A DNA stretch of 64,000 nt from Metabacillus litoralis (GTDB lineage: Bacteria; Bacillota; Bacilli; Bacillales; Bacillaceae). Numbering within the stretch: position 1 is the first letter of the stretch; every line of letters starts with the position of its first letter. Made by a program: the position numbers and the translations under genes. The DNA is taken from NCBI RefSeq assembly GCF_003667825.1, contig NZ_CP033043.1, forward strand, positions 1,055,001 to 1,119,000. The letters are read 5' to 3'. Under the pieces are notes generated by a model, which ran no database searches, was not told where the DNA came from, and was given only the letters and a program-made list of their open reading frames with translations. Shown in pieces: positions 17,760 to 25,648 of the stretch.

Positions 17760-17889
17760 GTTGATTGCCGTTCCAGGCGCTTCGCTTTCCGCGAGGCTGG
17801 CGGTGAGCCTCCTTGTCGCCAAGCTCCTGCGGGGTCTAACCTGTCCAGCTGCTCCCGCAGGAGTCTGCGCGCCTTCCACTTCAATCAAC
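17760..17889. repeat. GC-rich intergenic repeat element with short terminal inverted repeats
   Basis: This stretch of about 130 bases is far richer in G+C than its surroundings. It is bounded by GTTGATTG (17760-17767) and CAATCAAC (17882-17889). Inside are CGCTTCGCTTTCCGCG, GGTGAGCCTCCT, CTCCTGCGGGGTC and CTCCCGCAGGAGTC, with several internal hairpins. I recognise this as a dispersed non-coding repeat type common in Bacillus and relatives, resembling a small non-autonomous mobile element. Reading frames across it on either strand are by-products of the composition. Confidence 0.7.
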
Positions 17890-17964
17890 AGAAACTTTAA
17901 ACTTTATGTGCAGCAGTAATAAAACATACCTAAAATGGGCTTTATAGTGCATGAGGTGATGGAG

Positions 17965-18060
17965 ATGTTATCAAAGAAGAGTTCAAACGCACGAGATCAA
18001 TTAGAGATGGTTACCGTAGATCAGCTTGTTCCTTAAGGTCATTAGGTCCTTATGCTGGAG
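17965..18060 (+). pseudogene. IS1182-family transposase remnant (N terminus)
   Basis: ATG at 17965 opens 23 codons reading MLSKKSSNARDQLEMVTVDQ followed by LVP and a stop at 18034. RDQLEMV..DQLVP is the typical start of IS1182-type transposases, which continue KDHLVR. After the stop the DNA still reads as a degraded match (stop, G, H, stop, V), so the stop is a mutation in a decayed gene. Similarity fades by about 18060; the rest of the insertion sequence is absent. It lies between the GC-rich repeat and the hairpins. Confidence 0.7.
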
Positions 18061-18112
18061 CTGGCATAGAATTCTCTCCCGGGTGTCTTTTCTAATAAAA
18101 AAGCCAACTCAA

Positions 18113-18157
18113 AGACAAAAAGGGTTAGGAATGTGACCATTCCAAACCCTTTTGTCT
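18113..18157. repeat. Long hairpin, 20-base arms
   Basis: AGACAAAAAGGGTT-A-GGAATG pairs with CATTCC-A-AACCCTTTTGTCT around TGAC, with one mismatch and one bulged A. It may be a bidirectional terminator or an end of the decayed insertion sequence. Confidence 0.55.
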
Positions 18158-18166
18158 ATAACCTGA

Positions 18167-18193
18167 AAGGGCTGACCAGATTGGTCAGCCCTT
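18167..18193. repeat. Hairpin, copy 2 of the parC-distal hairpin
   Basis: AAGGGCTGACCA and TGGTCAGCCCTT flank the same loop as the hairpin at 17658-17686. The 23-base core is identical. The two copies flank the repeat and transposase remnant. Confidence 0.75.
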
Positions 18194-18200
18194 CATTACA

Positions 18201-18320
18201 TTATTTTTTATTAAAATAATCTGTAAAAGCATGTAGGATTTCAATACCTTGATAGGTGAACAAACTAAGAGCAGTAATTGAAAACAGAACAACAGGAATC
18301 ATTCTTAACCAAAACATCAT
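18201..18320 (-). CDS. 39-residue membrane peptide, unknown
   Basis: An ATG at 18320 after GGAGGTTTTATAA opens a 39-codon frame, MMFWLRMIPVVLFSITALSL and so on, with one hydrophobic segment (about residues 3-24) and an amphipathic end. It lies 23 bases after the stop of the neighbouring membrane gene on the same strand, so they probably form an operon. I do not recognise a family. The ribosome site is strong, which supports real translation. Confidence 0.55.
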   Translation of the reverse strand: MMFWLRMIPVVLFSITALSLFTYQGIEILHAFTDYFNKK

Positions 18321-18343
18321 TTATAAAACCTCCAATTTTGTTT

Positions 18344-18697
18344 TTATGCTAATAAGGTTGGTTTCAATAAATGATTTTTTGAAAAGTATGAGGATTGGTA
18401 ATAAACAGCGTATAAAAATGGTCTTAATTGTTGTCTATGTGTTAACAATTGACCAAATAAAAACATTGCAAGAGCAATAATCAAAACAATGTAAGCTGTA
18501 TCTACTGAGCGAAATAGGTCAAAGTGCTTTTGATCTTCCTCGACAATCAGTACTCCGGCAGTTGCTTCATTCTCAACAGCAATTATTTTTCCTTGATTTG
18601 TAGGATGATGATAAATCGTAGACATTGAAACAAGTTGTAAGCCAGAAAGAGAGATTAATAGCACCATAAATGACTTTATCAGCAATAGATGTTTCAA
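18344..18697 (-). CDS. Membrane protein of unknown function, two segments
   Basis: A 117-residue protein with a TTG start at 18697 after AAAGGGGTGAGACAA. A longer frame from 18751 lacks a ribosome site. Membrane segments cover about residues 3-24 and 68-86, separated by an exposed acidic loop of about 40 residues (VENEATAGVLIVEEDQKHFD). The C terminus is basic and probably cytoplasmic. I recognise no family. The 39-residue membrane peptide follows and may be its partner. Confidence 0.6.
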   Translation of the reverse strand: MKHLLLIKSFMVLLISLSGLQLVSMSTIYHHPTNQGKIIAVENEATAGVLIVEEDQKHFDLFRSVDTAYIVLIIALAMFLFGQLLTHRQQLRPFLYAVYYQSSYFSKNHLLKPTLLA

Positions 18698-18962
18698 TTG
18701 TCTCACCCCTTTGCTGTTTGATAGATAATATCTTAAACCTTTTTTATTCAATTGAAAAGAGATTTGTTTGCCTTAAAAGGCCATTTTCTTTCGAATGAGA
18801 GTTGTAAGGGTTACCAAGAGGCATACTTACTTCAGTCATTCTTTGTATAAATTTTCCTTTAATAAAAGGAGTTTCTCTTTTTTTGTTGAATTAAGCGGAG
18901 AAAGATTAGTAGCTGATTTGCTGTGCTAAGGATTTTAACAATTAGAAAAAGAGGTTTATATA

Positions 18963-20579
18963 ATGAAAATAAGAAGTAAGTGGAGTCGAATGTCAAAGGT
19001 TTTGTTATTATTTTTTTCAATATTTATAAGGATTTACTGGTTTAAACTGAGGAAAAAATCTGAACAAGAATGGGATTTGTTATGGGGGAAGATCGGCGAA
19101 GAGTTTCGAAAAACACTTTTTGAATTAGAGGGTTTACTTATAAAGGTTGGTCAAATTTTAAGTATTCGTGCGGATTTACTTCCTCATTCCTTTATAAAGC
19201 AAATTCAGGATTTAACGGATAAAGTACCTCCTTCAGAATGGAAAGAGATTAAAGCTGTGATTGAAGAAGAATGGGGATGCGAACTTAATAAAAACTTACT
19301 TTCAATTGAGAAAGCCTCAATTGCATCTGCATCAATAGGGGAAGTGTACCAAGCAGTTTTAAATAATGGAGAAAAAGTCGCGATAAAAGTACAAAGACCC
19401 CGGATTCAGTCTATTGTTTCAACTGATTTTCGCACATTAGGGATTATTATTTGGTTTGCGGATCGTTTTGTTCCGGTTCCTAAGGGGTTTATTAATTTTA
19501 AAGTGTTATATAAAGAATTAAAACATGTGATTGAACAAGAGCTCGATTTTCAAAAAGAAATGAAATCATTATTATTTTTCAAAGAAAGATTTAAAACAGA
19601 TGATGATGTGAAAATTCCACATGTATATTCTGATCTTTGCACATCAAAGATTATCGTAATGGAATGGGTAGAAGGAATAAGGTTAACAAACGATAAAGCT
19701 CTTGAATCATTAGAATTAAGCCGTGAAGAACTCGCACAACGACTCCTTAAGGTGTTTCTTCCTCAATGGCTCGAGCCTGGAATATTTCATGCAGACCCAC
19801 ATCCGGGAAATATTCTCATTACTAAGGATGGACAAGTAATTTTATTAGATTTTGGAATGGTGGGGGAAATAACTAAAAAAGACGCCTCTTATTTTCAAAG
19901 TTTAATTGGCAGTATACTTGCAAAAGATTACTCTAAAGCAGTTGAATGCTTATCACAATTAGGATTTCTACATCCTCAAGCTGACTTTAGGACAATGGAA
20001 AAACTACTTGCTGAATTAGTTTCCTTTGATATAGCTGCTTTAAAAGAAACAGATTTAATTCAATTAAAAATGGAAATGAACGATATGATTCAAGCACTAC
20101 CTATTCAAGTTCCAACAAGGTTTGTTTTTCTCGGTCGATCAGTTGTAACAATTGAAGGAATTCTTCGCCAAGTTGCACCTGAAGCAGAAATGCTAGAATT
20201 AGGAAGACCTGTTTTTATGAGGTGGCTACAAAAGCAGGGAAACAATAAGTGGTCGTTTCTCTGGCAATGGGCTCAATCTCAGCCTGTTTTTAAGGTTATA
20301 CATACTGTAAATGAGTTTTTACAATTACCTCACAAATTAGAATCAATAAAAGAAAAGGAGCAGAGAAGACATTTCCAGTTTGTTATATATGAAAATAATA
20401 AAAAACGATTTTTTCAACTACTACTAATTGGGCTAATCGGATTCTGTTTTGGATTATATAGCGGACAATCTGTTCTTTGGCAATTATCTACAGCTATTGG
20501 GTTCATATCGATTATTGGGTTTTTCATTTGTAGTTTTAAACTGAAAAAATGGATGAAATATATGCAGGAACGAAAATGA
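18963..20579 (+). CDS. AarF/ABC1/UbiB-family atypical kinase
   Basis: A 538-residue member of the ABC1/UbiB family of protein-kinase-like ATPases linked to isoprenoid-lipid and quinone metabolism. Family motifs are KVGQILSIRADLLP (the KxGQ helix), SASIGEVYQAVL (alanine-rich loop in place of a P-loop), VAIKVQRP with the ATP-binding Lys, FHADPHPGNIL and LLDFGMVG with the metal-binding Asp. Two membrane helices close the C terminus (about residues 481-523). The ATG follows AAAGAGGTTT. The gene stands alone and ends with a terminator. Its substrate in Bacillus is unknown. Confidence 0.9.
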   Translation: MKIRSKWSRMSKVLLLFFSIFIRIYWFKLRKKSEQEWDLLWGKIGEEFRKTLFELEGLLIKVGQILSIRADLLPHSFIKQIQDLTDKVPPSEWKEIKAVIEEEWGCELNKNLLSIEKASIASASIGEVYQAVLNNGEKVAIKVQRPRIQSIVSTDFRTLGIIIWFADRFVPVPKGFINFKVLYKELKHVIEQELDFQKEMKSLLFFKERFKTDDDVKIPHVYSDLCTSKIIVMEWVEGIRLTNDKALESLELSREELAQRLLKVFLPQWLEPGIFHADPHPGNILITKDGQVILLDFGMVGEITKKDASYFQSLIGSILAKDYSKAVECLSQLGFLHPQADFRTMEKLLAELVSFDIAALKETDLIQLKMEMNDMIQALPIQVPTRFVFLGRSVVTIEGILRQVAPEAEMLELGRPVFMRWLQKQGNNKWSFLWQWAQSQPVFKVIHTVNEFLQLPHKLESIKEKEQRRHFQFVIYENNKKRFFQLLLIGLIGFCFGLYSGQSVLWQLSTAIGFISIIGFFICSFKLKKWMKYMQERK

Positions 20580-20602
20580 ATGAAGTTGCCATGTTTAAAA
20601 GT

Positions 20603-20637
20603 AAGAGTATACATTCGTCTAGAGTGTATACTCTTTT
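20603..20637 (+). terminator. Terminator of the AarF-like gene
   Basis: AAGAGTATAC pairs with GTATACTCTT across a 13-base loop, followed by T's. Confidence 0.85.
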
Positions 20638-20732
20638 TATTTCAAGGATATTAAAAGGTGTATATAGGATTCCTTTTAATGGTTAAACTGTTTATCTGGA
20701 TATATCGGTAGGTTTAATTGAGGAGGAAAAGG

Positions 20733-21218
20733 ATGTTTTCTGATTTCAAAAAATATTTATCACGTAATCTATGGTCTGGTTTTTTATTTGGAATAGGCTT
20801 AGCAGCCTTTATTGATGAAACTGTGTTTCATCAACTTTTGCGTTGGCATCATTTTTATGATCGATCAACAACAGATGTTGGTCTAATATCAGATGGACTT
20901 TTTCATGCATTTAGTTGGTTTGCTACTATTTGGGGTTTGTTCCTGCTTGCCGATCTTCGAAGAAAACAAGGGTTTTGGTTTAAAAGGTGGTGGGGAGGTA
21001 TGCTTGTAGGTTCAGGTGGATTTCAACTTTACGATGGGATTATTCAACACAAATTAATGAGAATTCATCAGATTCGCTATGTAGAAAATATCCTTCCATA
21101 TGATTTGATTTGGAACATAATAGCCGCAATAATGATTTTAGTTGGCTGTATTCTTTTATTCCAAACAAAAAATCATGAGAAAAAAAGCAAGGGAATGGGT
21201 GCTACATATGAACAATAA
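20733..21218 (+). CDS. DUF2243 membrane protein
   Basis: A 161-residue membrane protein with four predicted helices. It has the DUF2243 hallmarks GIGLAAFIDETVFHQLLRWHH and the later GSGGFQLYDGIIQHKLMRIH; conserved histidines within helices suggest metal or haem contact. ATG at 20733 follows GGAGGAAAAGG. The next gene, a CtaG-type oxidase assembly factor, starts inside its last codons. This DUF2243-CtaG pairing points to a role in terminal oxidase assembly, an inference from context. Confidence 0.85.
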   Translation: MFSDFKKYLSRNLWSGFLFGIGLAAFIDETVFHQLLRWHHFYDRSTTDVGLISDGLFHAFSWFATIWGLFLLADLRRKQGFWFKRWWGGMLVGSGGFQLYDGIIQHKLMRIHQIRYVENILPYDLIWNIIAAIMILVGCILLFQTKNHEKKSKGMGATYEQ

Positions 21219-21993
21219 TCATAATCACCATTCAACTTGGGATACCCTTGATTTATACTTTATAATAGGATTTTGCTTGCTTCTTTTCATTTATGTTCTT
21301 GCAGCTGTATTTGCGAATCATAAAAATAGAAAGTGGCCCCTTTACCGAACAATATTTTGGATATTAGGTATTTTATGTGCTGCTATTTCATTGGTAGGAC
21401 CTATTGCTAACCGAGCCCATTTCGATTTTACATTTCATATGATTGGTCATTTATTGCTTGGAATGCTTTCCCCGTTATTAATGGTCCTTGCAGCTCCAAT
21501 ATCATTAATGATGAGGGCATTGAGTGTAACAGCTTCCCGACGTTTGTCTCGTGTTTTAAGAAGCTGGCCTATTAGAGCGATTAGTGACCCAATCGCTTCT
21601 TCTTTGCTTAATATAGGTGGGTTATGGATACTTTATTTAACTGACCTTTACTCACTCATGCATCAGAATGTGTTTTTGCATTTGATCATACATATTCATG
21701 TTTTTTTGGCAGGTTATCTGTTTACGTCTTCCATGATATCGTTTGACCCAAACCCTCATAAAGCAAGTTTTACATATCGTGCTTGTGTCTTAATCAGTGC
21801 TCTAGCTAGTCATGGTATATTATCAAAATTAATATATGCTAATCCACCAGCTTCTGTTTCAAAAGTTCAGGCAGAGGCTGGAGCAATGTTGATGTACTAT
21901 GGTGGGGATCTCATAGACCTTGTTCTTATTTATTTTCTTTGTTTAGAATGGTATAAAGCAACTAGACCAAGGGCAATTACAATACCTACGTAA
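21208..21993 (+). CDS. CtaG-type cytochrome c oxidase assembly protein
   Basis: A 261-residue polytopic membrane protein of the Caa3_CtaG family, which helps assemble the copper centre of caa3-type oxidases. The diagnostic stretch is FHMIGHLLLGMLSPLLMVLAA, with the histidines expected for copper binding, plus HLIIHIHVFLAGY. A His-rich start (NNNHNHH) may also bind metal. The ATG at 21208 lies 11 bases inside the preceding gene, so translation is coupled. The stop overlaps a terminator stem. Oxidase subunit genes are not nearby. Confidence 0.88.
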   Translation: MNNNHNHHSTWDTLDLYFIIGFCLLLFIYVLAAVFANHKNRKWPLYRTIFWILGILCAAISLVGPIANRAHFDFTFHMIGHLLLGMLSPLLMVLAAPISLMMRALSVTASRRLSRVLRSWPIRAISDPIASSLLNIGGLWILYLTDLYSLMHQNVFLHLIIHIHVFLAGYLFTSSMISFDPNPHKASFTYRACVLISALASHGILSKLIYANPPASVSKVQAEAGAMLMYYGGDLIDLVLIYFLCLEWYKATRPRAITIPT

Positions 21994-22020
21994 TGGAATT
22001 AGTTTTACGTAGGTTTTTTT
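21985..22020 (+). terminator. Terminator after ctaG-like gene
   Basis: CCTACGTAA pairs with TTACGTAGG and is followed by seven T's. The left arm includes the stop codon. Confidence 0.9.
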
Positions 22021-22107
22021 GATAATTTCTACTTTTGGACTGAAAAAAGAAAAATATTTTACAAATCTCTAAATTTAGTAGATTATAGGTTTTATGGAGG
22101 TAGTGCA

Positions 22108-22734
22108 ATGTTTACATTACAAAATATTCGTTACAAAGAAATATTAAATATTGAATCACTTAATATACCAGCAAATAAAGTGACTTTTCTTGTCGGAGAA
22201 AGTGGTGCAGGAAAATCAACATTATTAAAAATGTTAAATATCATGTTGTCTCCAGACCATGGTCAGATTTTTTATAAGAAAGAAAATATAGATGATCTTG
22301 ATCCTATATATCATAGAAGAAATGTTATCATGCTATCACAACAACCGACGATATTTGAAGGAACAATTAGAGAAAACTTGAACAAAGGTCTTATTTTCGC
22401 AGGTGGAAAAGAAAAAGAAGATAAAGAGCTAAAGCAAGCACTAACTATTGTTTATTTAGAGAAAGATCTTGATGAAAAGGCTGATACCCTTTCAGGAGGG
22501 GAAAAACAAAGACTTGCGCTTGCACGAATTCTTTTGTTAGATGCGGAAGTTTATTTATTGGATGAACCGACTTCAGCCCTAGATGAGGTAACAGAAGAAA
22601 TGGTCATGAAGAATTTTATCGAAATGATAAAGAAAAATAATAAAACAGCCATTCTTATTACACATTCTCAAAAGCTTGTTTCCACTTATGCTGAAAATGT
22701 TGTTACCTTAAAGAAAAGTGGGGGTGAGAGTTGA
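22108..22734 (+). CDS. ABC transporter ATP-binding protein, FetA/YbbL-like
   Basis: A 208-residue ATPase with Walker A GESGAGKST, the signature LSGGEKQ, Walker B VYLLDEPTSALD and the H-loop ITHSQK. It overlaps the next gene, a UPF0014 permease, in the arrangement TGATG. That pair corresponds to E. coli FetAB (YbbL-YbbM), implicated in iron export and oxidative-stress protection. The ATG follows TGGAGGTAG. Substrate by homology only. Confidence 0.88.
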   Translation: MFTLQNIRYKEILNIESLNIPANKVTFLVGESGAGKSTLLKMLNIMLSPDHGQIFYKKENIDDLDPIYHRRNVIMLSQQPTIFEGTIRENLNKGLIFAGGKEKEDKELKQALTIVYLEKDLDEKADTLSGGEKQRLALARILLLDAEVYLLDEPTSALDEVTEEMVMKNFIEMIKKNNKTAILITHSQKLVSTYAENVVTLKKSGGES

Positions 22735-23516
22735 TGGAGAATGTGATAAGAGATATTGAGCTGTGGAGGCTAGCTGCTGGATATTTATTTATTATATTAT
22801 TGATTGCATTCGTTAGATGGAGAGGCTTAAATAGAGAAATCCGCATTATTGTTTCTACAGCAAGAATGACGATTCAATTAGTGCTCGTTGGGTACATCCT
22901 GACGTACATTTTTGAAGAGCCAAACCCTTATATCATCACGTTTATCGTGCTGTTTATGCTTACTTTTTCAATTATTAATACATATAAGCAGGTGGCAAAA
23001 CCATTATCTAAAAAACTAAAACAAATTATTGCTCTCTCAATGACTGCCGGTTCGCTTCTTACGTTAATTTACTTTAATTTTGTTGTCATTCATTTTCAAC
23101 CTTGGTATGAGCCTCATTATCTGATTCCAATAGCAGGAATGATAATAGGAAACTCAATGACAGGGATTACTCTTGGTGTGAAGAATTTAGTAGAAGGTAT
23201 CGAAAAGGAAAAGCACTTAATTGAGGGTGCACTCATGTTAGGAGCTAAGCCTGAAGCCGCCACCAAGTCTGTTGTCAACTCTGCATTTGATTCAGCAATA
23301 TTACCAACAATTAATAGTATGGTAGGTATGGGAATCGTTTTCTTACCAGGGATGATGACAGGTCAAATATTAGCCGGAATAAATCCAATCATAGCGATTG
23401 AATATCAAATTGCAGTTTTGCTCGGTATTGCTGGAAGTGTAGCTCTAACAGTCATGATTTTCACATCATTTGGTTATAAAACTTTCTTTAATGACCGTCA
23501 ACAGTTTATTAAGTAG
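22734..23516 (+). CDS. ABC transporter permease, UPF0014 (FetB-like)
   Basis: A 260-residue permease with about seven membrane helices. The family signature IPIAGMIIGNSMTGITLG is present, as is the following cytoplasmic loop GAKPEAATKSVV that probably docks the ATPase. The ATG at 22734 shares its A with the upstream TGA; TTG at 22731 is a less likely alternative. It pairs with the preceding ATPase as a FetAB-type exporter, possibly of iron. A terminator follows. Confidence 0.88.
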   Translation: MENVIRDIELWRLAAGYLFIILLIAFVRWRGLNREIRIIVSTARMTIQLVLVGYILTYIFEEPNPYIITFIVLFMLTFSIINTYKQVAKPLSKKLKQIIALSMTAGSLLTLIYFNFVVIHFQPWYEPHYLIPIAGMIIGNSMTGITLGVKNLVEGIEKEKHLIEGALMLGAKPEAATKSVVNSAFDSAILPTINSMVGMGIVFLPGMMTGQILAGINPIIAIEYQIAVLLGIAGSVALTVMIFTSFGYKTFFNDRQQFIK

Positions 23517-23520
23517 TAAA

Positions 23521-23562
23521 AGCTAATTATGCAGCTCTCGAAGCTGCGTAATTGGCTTTTTT
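23521..23562 (+). terminator. Terminator of the fetAB-like operon
   Basis: AGCTAATTATGCAGCT pairs with AGCTGCGTAATTGGCT, with two imperfect pairs, then runs into six T's. Confidence 0.88.
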
Positions 23563-23668
23563 GTTTACCAACAGTAAATGCTTTGAAAATATTATTGACA
23601 AATTCTACCTAGAAGAATAAATTATATATGATAATATGTTCATGTATTGTATGTAAGGTGTGATTACG

Positions 23669-24724
23669 ATGATGTATGATGTTTTAATTATTGGTGCAGG
23701 TCAAGCGGGTCTTTCAATGGGGTATTTTCTTAAACAAAGTCATTTATCTTTTTTAATTATAGATAAGGAGCAAGAAATTGGAGATGTATGGCGGAAACGC
23801 TATGATTCTTTGGTTTTATTTACACCTAAAAGATACAGTTCTTTACCAGGTTTGATGATGGAAGGAAATGTAGATGAACTTCCAAAAAGAGACGAGGTAG
23901 TTGAGTATCTTAAAAAATATGCAACTACTTACTCTTTACCAATAAAACATGGTACCGAAGTGATTAGTGTTGAAAAAACTAAAAATATTTTTCATGTGGT
24001 AACAAATAGAGGAGAGTTGTTAGCAAAACAAATAGTAGTTGCTACAGGACCTTTTCAAACACCGAAAATACCTGAAATCTCTCAAAATCTAGATAAGAGC
24101 ATTAAACAACTTCACTCATCTCAATATAAAAATAGTAATCAACTACAGGATGGGGCTGTTTTAGTGATTGGGGGAGGTAACTCTGGGACACAAATAGCCG
24201 TTGAATTATCGAAAACAAAAGAAGTATATTTATCTATTAGTCAAAAGCTGAAATTCTTACCGTTAACTTTTGCCTCTAAAAGTATATTTTGGTGGTTTGA
24301 TAAATTAGGTATATTACATGCAAACCGTGACTCTTTTATAGCTAAAAAGCTTCAGCAGCAGGGTGATCCTGTTTTTGGGTATGAGTTAAAAGAATCAATT
24401 CAAAAAGGGAATGTAAGCTTAAAGCCTAGAACAAGAAATGCTGAACATTCGACCATATACTTTGAAGATGGAGATACTATAAAGGTGAAAAACATCATAT
24501 GGGCAACAGGCTTTTGCTTAGATTATCAATGGATTAAAATAAAGGAAGCTTTTGATATGCAAGGAAATCCAAAGCATAAAAGAGGTGTTACTAGTGTTAG
24601 TGGATTGTATTTCTTAGGACTTCCATGGCAGCATAGAAGAGGATCAGCCCTATTGCTTGGGGTTGGAAATGATGCAAAATATCTATTTCAACAAATTATT
24701 GAAAACTTTGAGAAAAGTGTGTAG
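23669..24724 (+). CDS. FAD-dependent monooxygenase, flavoprotein family
   Basis: A 351-residue flavin monooxygenase-like enzyme. Two dinucleotide folds are visible: LIIGAGQAGLSMGY at residue 6 onwards for FAD, and VLVIGGGNSGTQIA around residue 168 for NADPH. The WRKRYDSLVLFTPKRYSSLPG segment is typical of the CzcO/TrkA-like group. The start is ATG 23669 after TAAGGTG; GTG at 23660 overlaps the ribosome site. The DUF523 gene follows after 15 bases, probably co-transcribed. The substrate is not evident. Confidence 0.85.
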   Translation: MMYDVLIIGAGQAGLSMGYFLKQSHLSFLIIDKEQEIGDVWRKRYDSLVLFTPKRYSSLPGLMMEGNVDELPKRDEVVEYLKKYATTYSLPIKHGTEVISVEKTKNIFHVVTNRGELLAKQIVVATGPFQTPKIPEISQNLDKSIKQLHSSQYKNSNQLQDGAVLVIGGGNSGTQIAVELSKTKEVYLSISQKLKFLPLTFASKSIFWWFDKLGILHANRDSFIAKKLQQQGDPVFGYELKESIQKGNVSLKPRTRNAEHSTIYFEDGDTIKVKNIIWATGFCLDYQWIKIKEAFDMQGNPKHKRGVTSVSGLYFLGLPWQHRRGSALLLGVGNDAKYLFQQIIENFEKSV

Positions 24725-24739
24725 GAAGGGGACAGGGGA

Positions 24740-25207
24740 ATGTTGTTGGTTAGCTCTTGTTTAGCCGGAATGGAAGTAAGATACAATGGAACACACAGCC
24801 TAGTTGAAGAAATAAGGGAATTAGTAAAAGAAAATAAAGCTGTAGCGGTGTGTCCGGAATTACTCGGTGGCTTCACCACACCTAGAGAGCCAGCAGAAAT
24901 TGTTGGAGGAAATGGAGAAAATGTTTTAGATGGTTATGCTAGAGTTATAGAAAGTTCAGGAAACGATGTAACAGATTTGTACATAAAAGGGGCATATTCT
25001 ACACTTGAAAAAGCCAAAAAGATGAAAGCTAAGGCAGTGATATTAAAAGATTATAGTCCTTCATGCGGCAGTTCGATGATTTATAATGGAGAATTTAAGG
25101 GAAATAAAATAATAGGAAACGGAGTAACAGCCGCTTTACTAGAGAGAAACGGGATAAAGGTGTTTTCTGAAAACAATCTGCCTAACGATATAAGTAAACT
25201 TTTATAA
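24740..25207 (+). CDS. DUF523 family protein
   Basis: A 155-residue DUF523 protein. The family traits are SSCLAGMEVRYNG at the start, VCPELLGGFTTPREPAEI, and the DYSPSCGSSMIY motif with conserved cysteines (in SSC, VCP and SCG), suggesting a metal or thiol site. Its function is unknown. It follows the FAD monooxygenase closely. A 28-base palindrome covers the stop codon. Confidence 0.85.
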   Translation: MLLVSSCLAGMEVRYNGTHSLVEEIRELVKENKAVAVCPELLGGFTTPREPAEIVGGNGENVLDGYARVIESSGNDVTDLYIKGAYSTLEKAKKMKAKAVILKDYSPSCGSSMIYNGEFKGNKIIGNGVTAALLERNGIKVFSENNLPNDISKLL

Positions 25208-25218
25208 AAGTTTACTTA
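25191..25218. terminator. Palindrome over the DUF523 stop
   Basis: TAAGTAAACTTTT and AAAAGTTTACTTA are perfect 13-base arms around AT. There is no following T tract, so it may be an imperfect terminator, an mRNA 3' stabiliser or an operator. Confidence 0.5.
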
Positions 25219-25306
25219 TATCAGGATTATGCTATAGATATAAAAATGAATACAAAACAACGAGTTTACTTGTTACAAACACATCAAATTCATGAAAAAT
25301 TTCTAT

Positions 25307-25335
25307 TTGACATGAAACGCGTTTCATCATTTAAA
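25307..25335 (+). promoter_or_regulatory. Promoter with embedded LacI-type operator
   Basis: TTGACA (25307-25312), a 17-base spacer and TTTAAA (25330-25335) make a promoter. The perfect 16-base palindrome ATGAAACGCGTTTCAT (25312-25327) fills the spacer. Its centre is GC, not the CG of CcpA cre sites, so it is more likely the site of the LacI-type regulator encoded 320 bases downstream. Confidence 0.65.
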
Positions 25336-25441
25336 CTCCTTACAAATAGGTTTTTTCTAAGCTTTAATTGTTGTTTTTGCTCTAAATAAAGGAAGAATTC
25401 AACAATTAGTTTTTACTTAAAAAGTAAAAGTGAGGAGACTA

Positions 25442-25582
25442 ATGATGTGGGTATTAGTATTGCTTTGTTTTATCATTTATACTGGAGCTTATTTCTGTAT
25501 AAAGGCTTCAGGACAGTCACCAAAAATAAAAACACTAAAAACATTTGATGATTTCTTTATCGATTCGAAAAAGAAAATGTAA
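25442..25582 (+). CDS. 46-residue single-span membrane peptide
   Basis: ATG at 25442 after GTGAGGAGACTA opens 46 codons starting MMWVLVLLCFIIYTGAYFCI, one membrane helix (about residues 2-21), then a basic and acidic tail KTFDDFFIDSKKKM. It is probably an inner-membrane peptide with a cytoplasmic tail. It lies between the LacI-type operator and the lacI-like gene with no terminator in between, so it may be the first gene of that operon. No family recognised. Confidence 0.55.
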   Translation: MMWVLVLLCFIIYTGAYFCIKASGQSPKIKTLKTFDDFFIDSKKKM

Positions 25583-25648
25583 AGCACTTTCATTAAACTT
25601 ATGGAATGATTACGAGGCTCAATGTGCACTTGCTAACGGGGTGATTTT

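Noticed and set aside
17577..17919. Open frames on both strands across the GC-rich repeat after parC
   Set aside because: They overlap the end of parC and the repeat element; the open length results from its base composition and no protein family is recognised.
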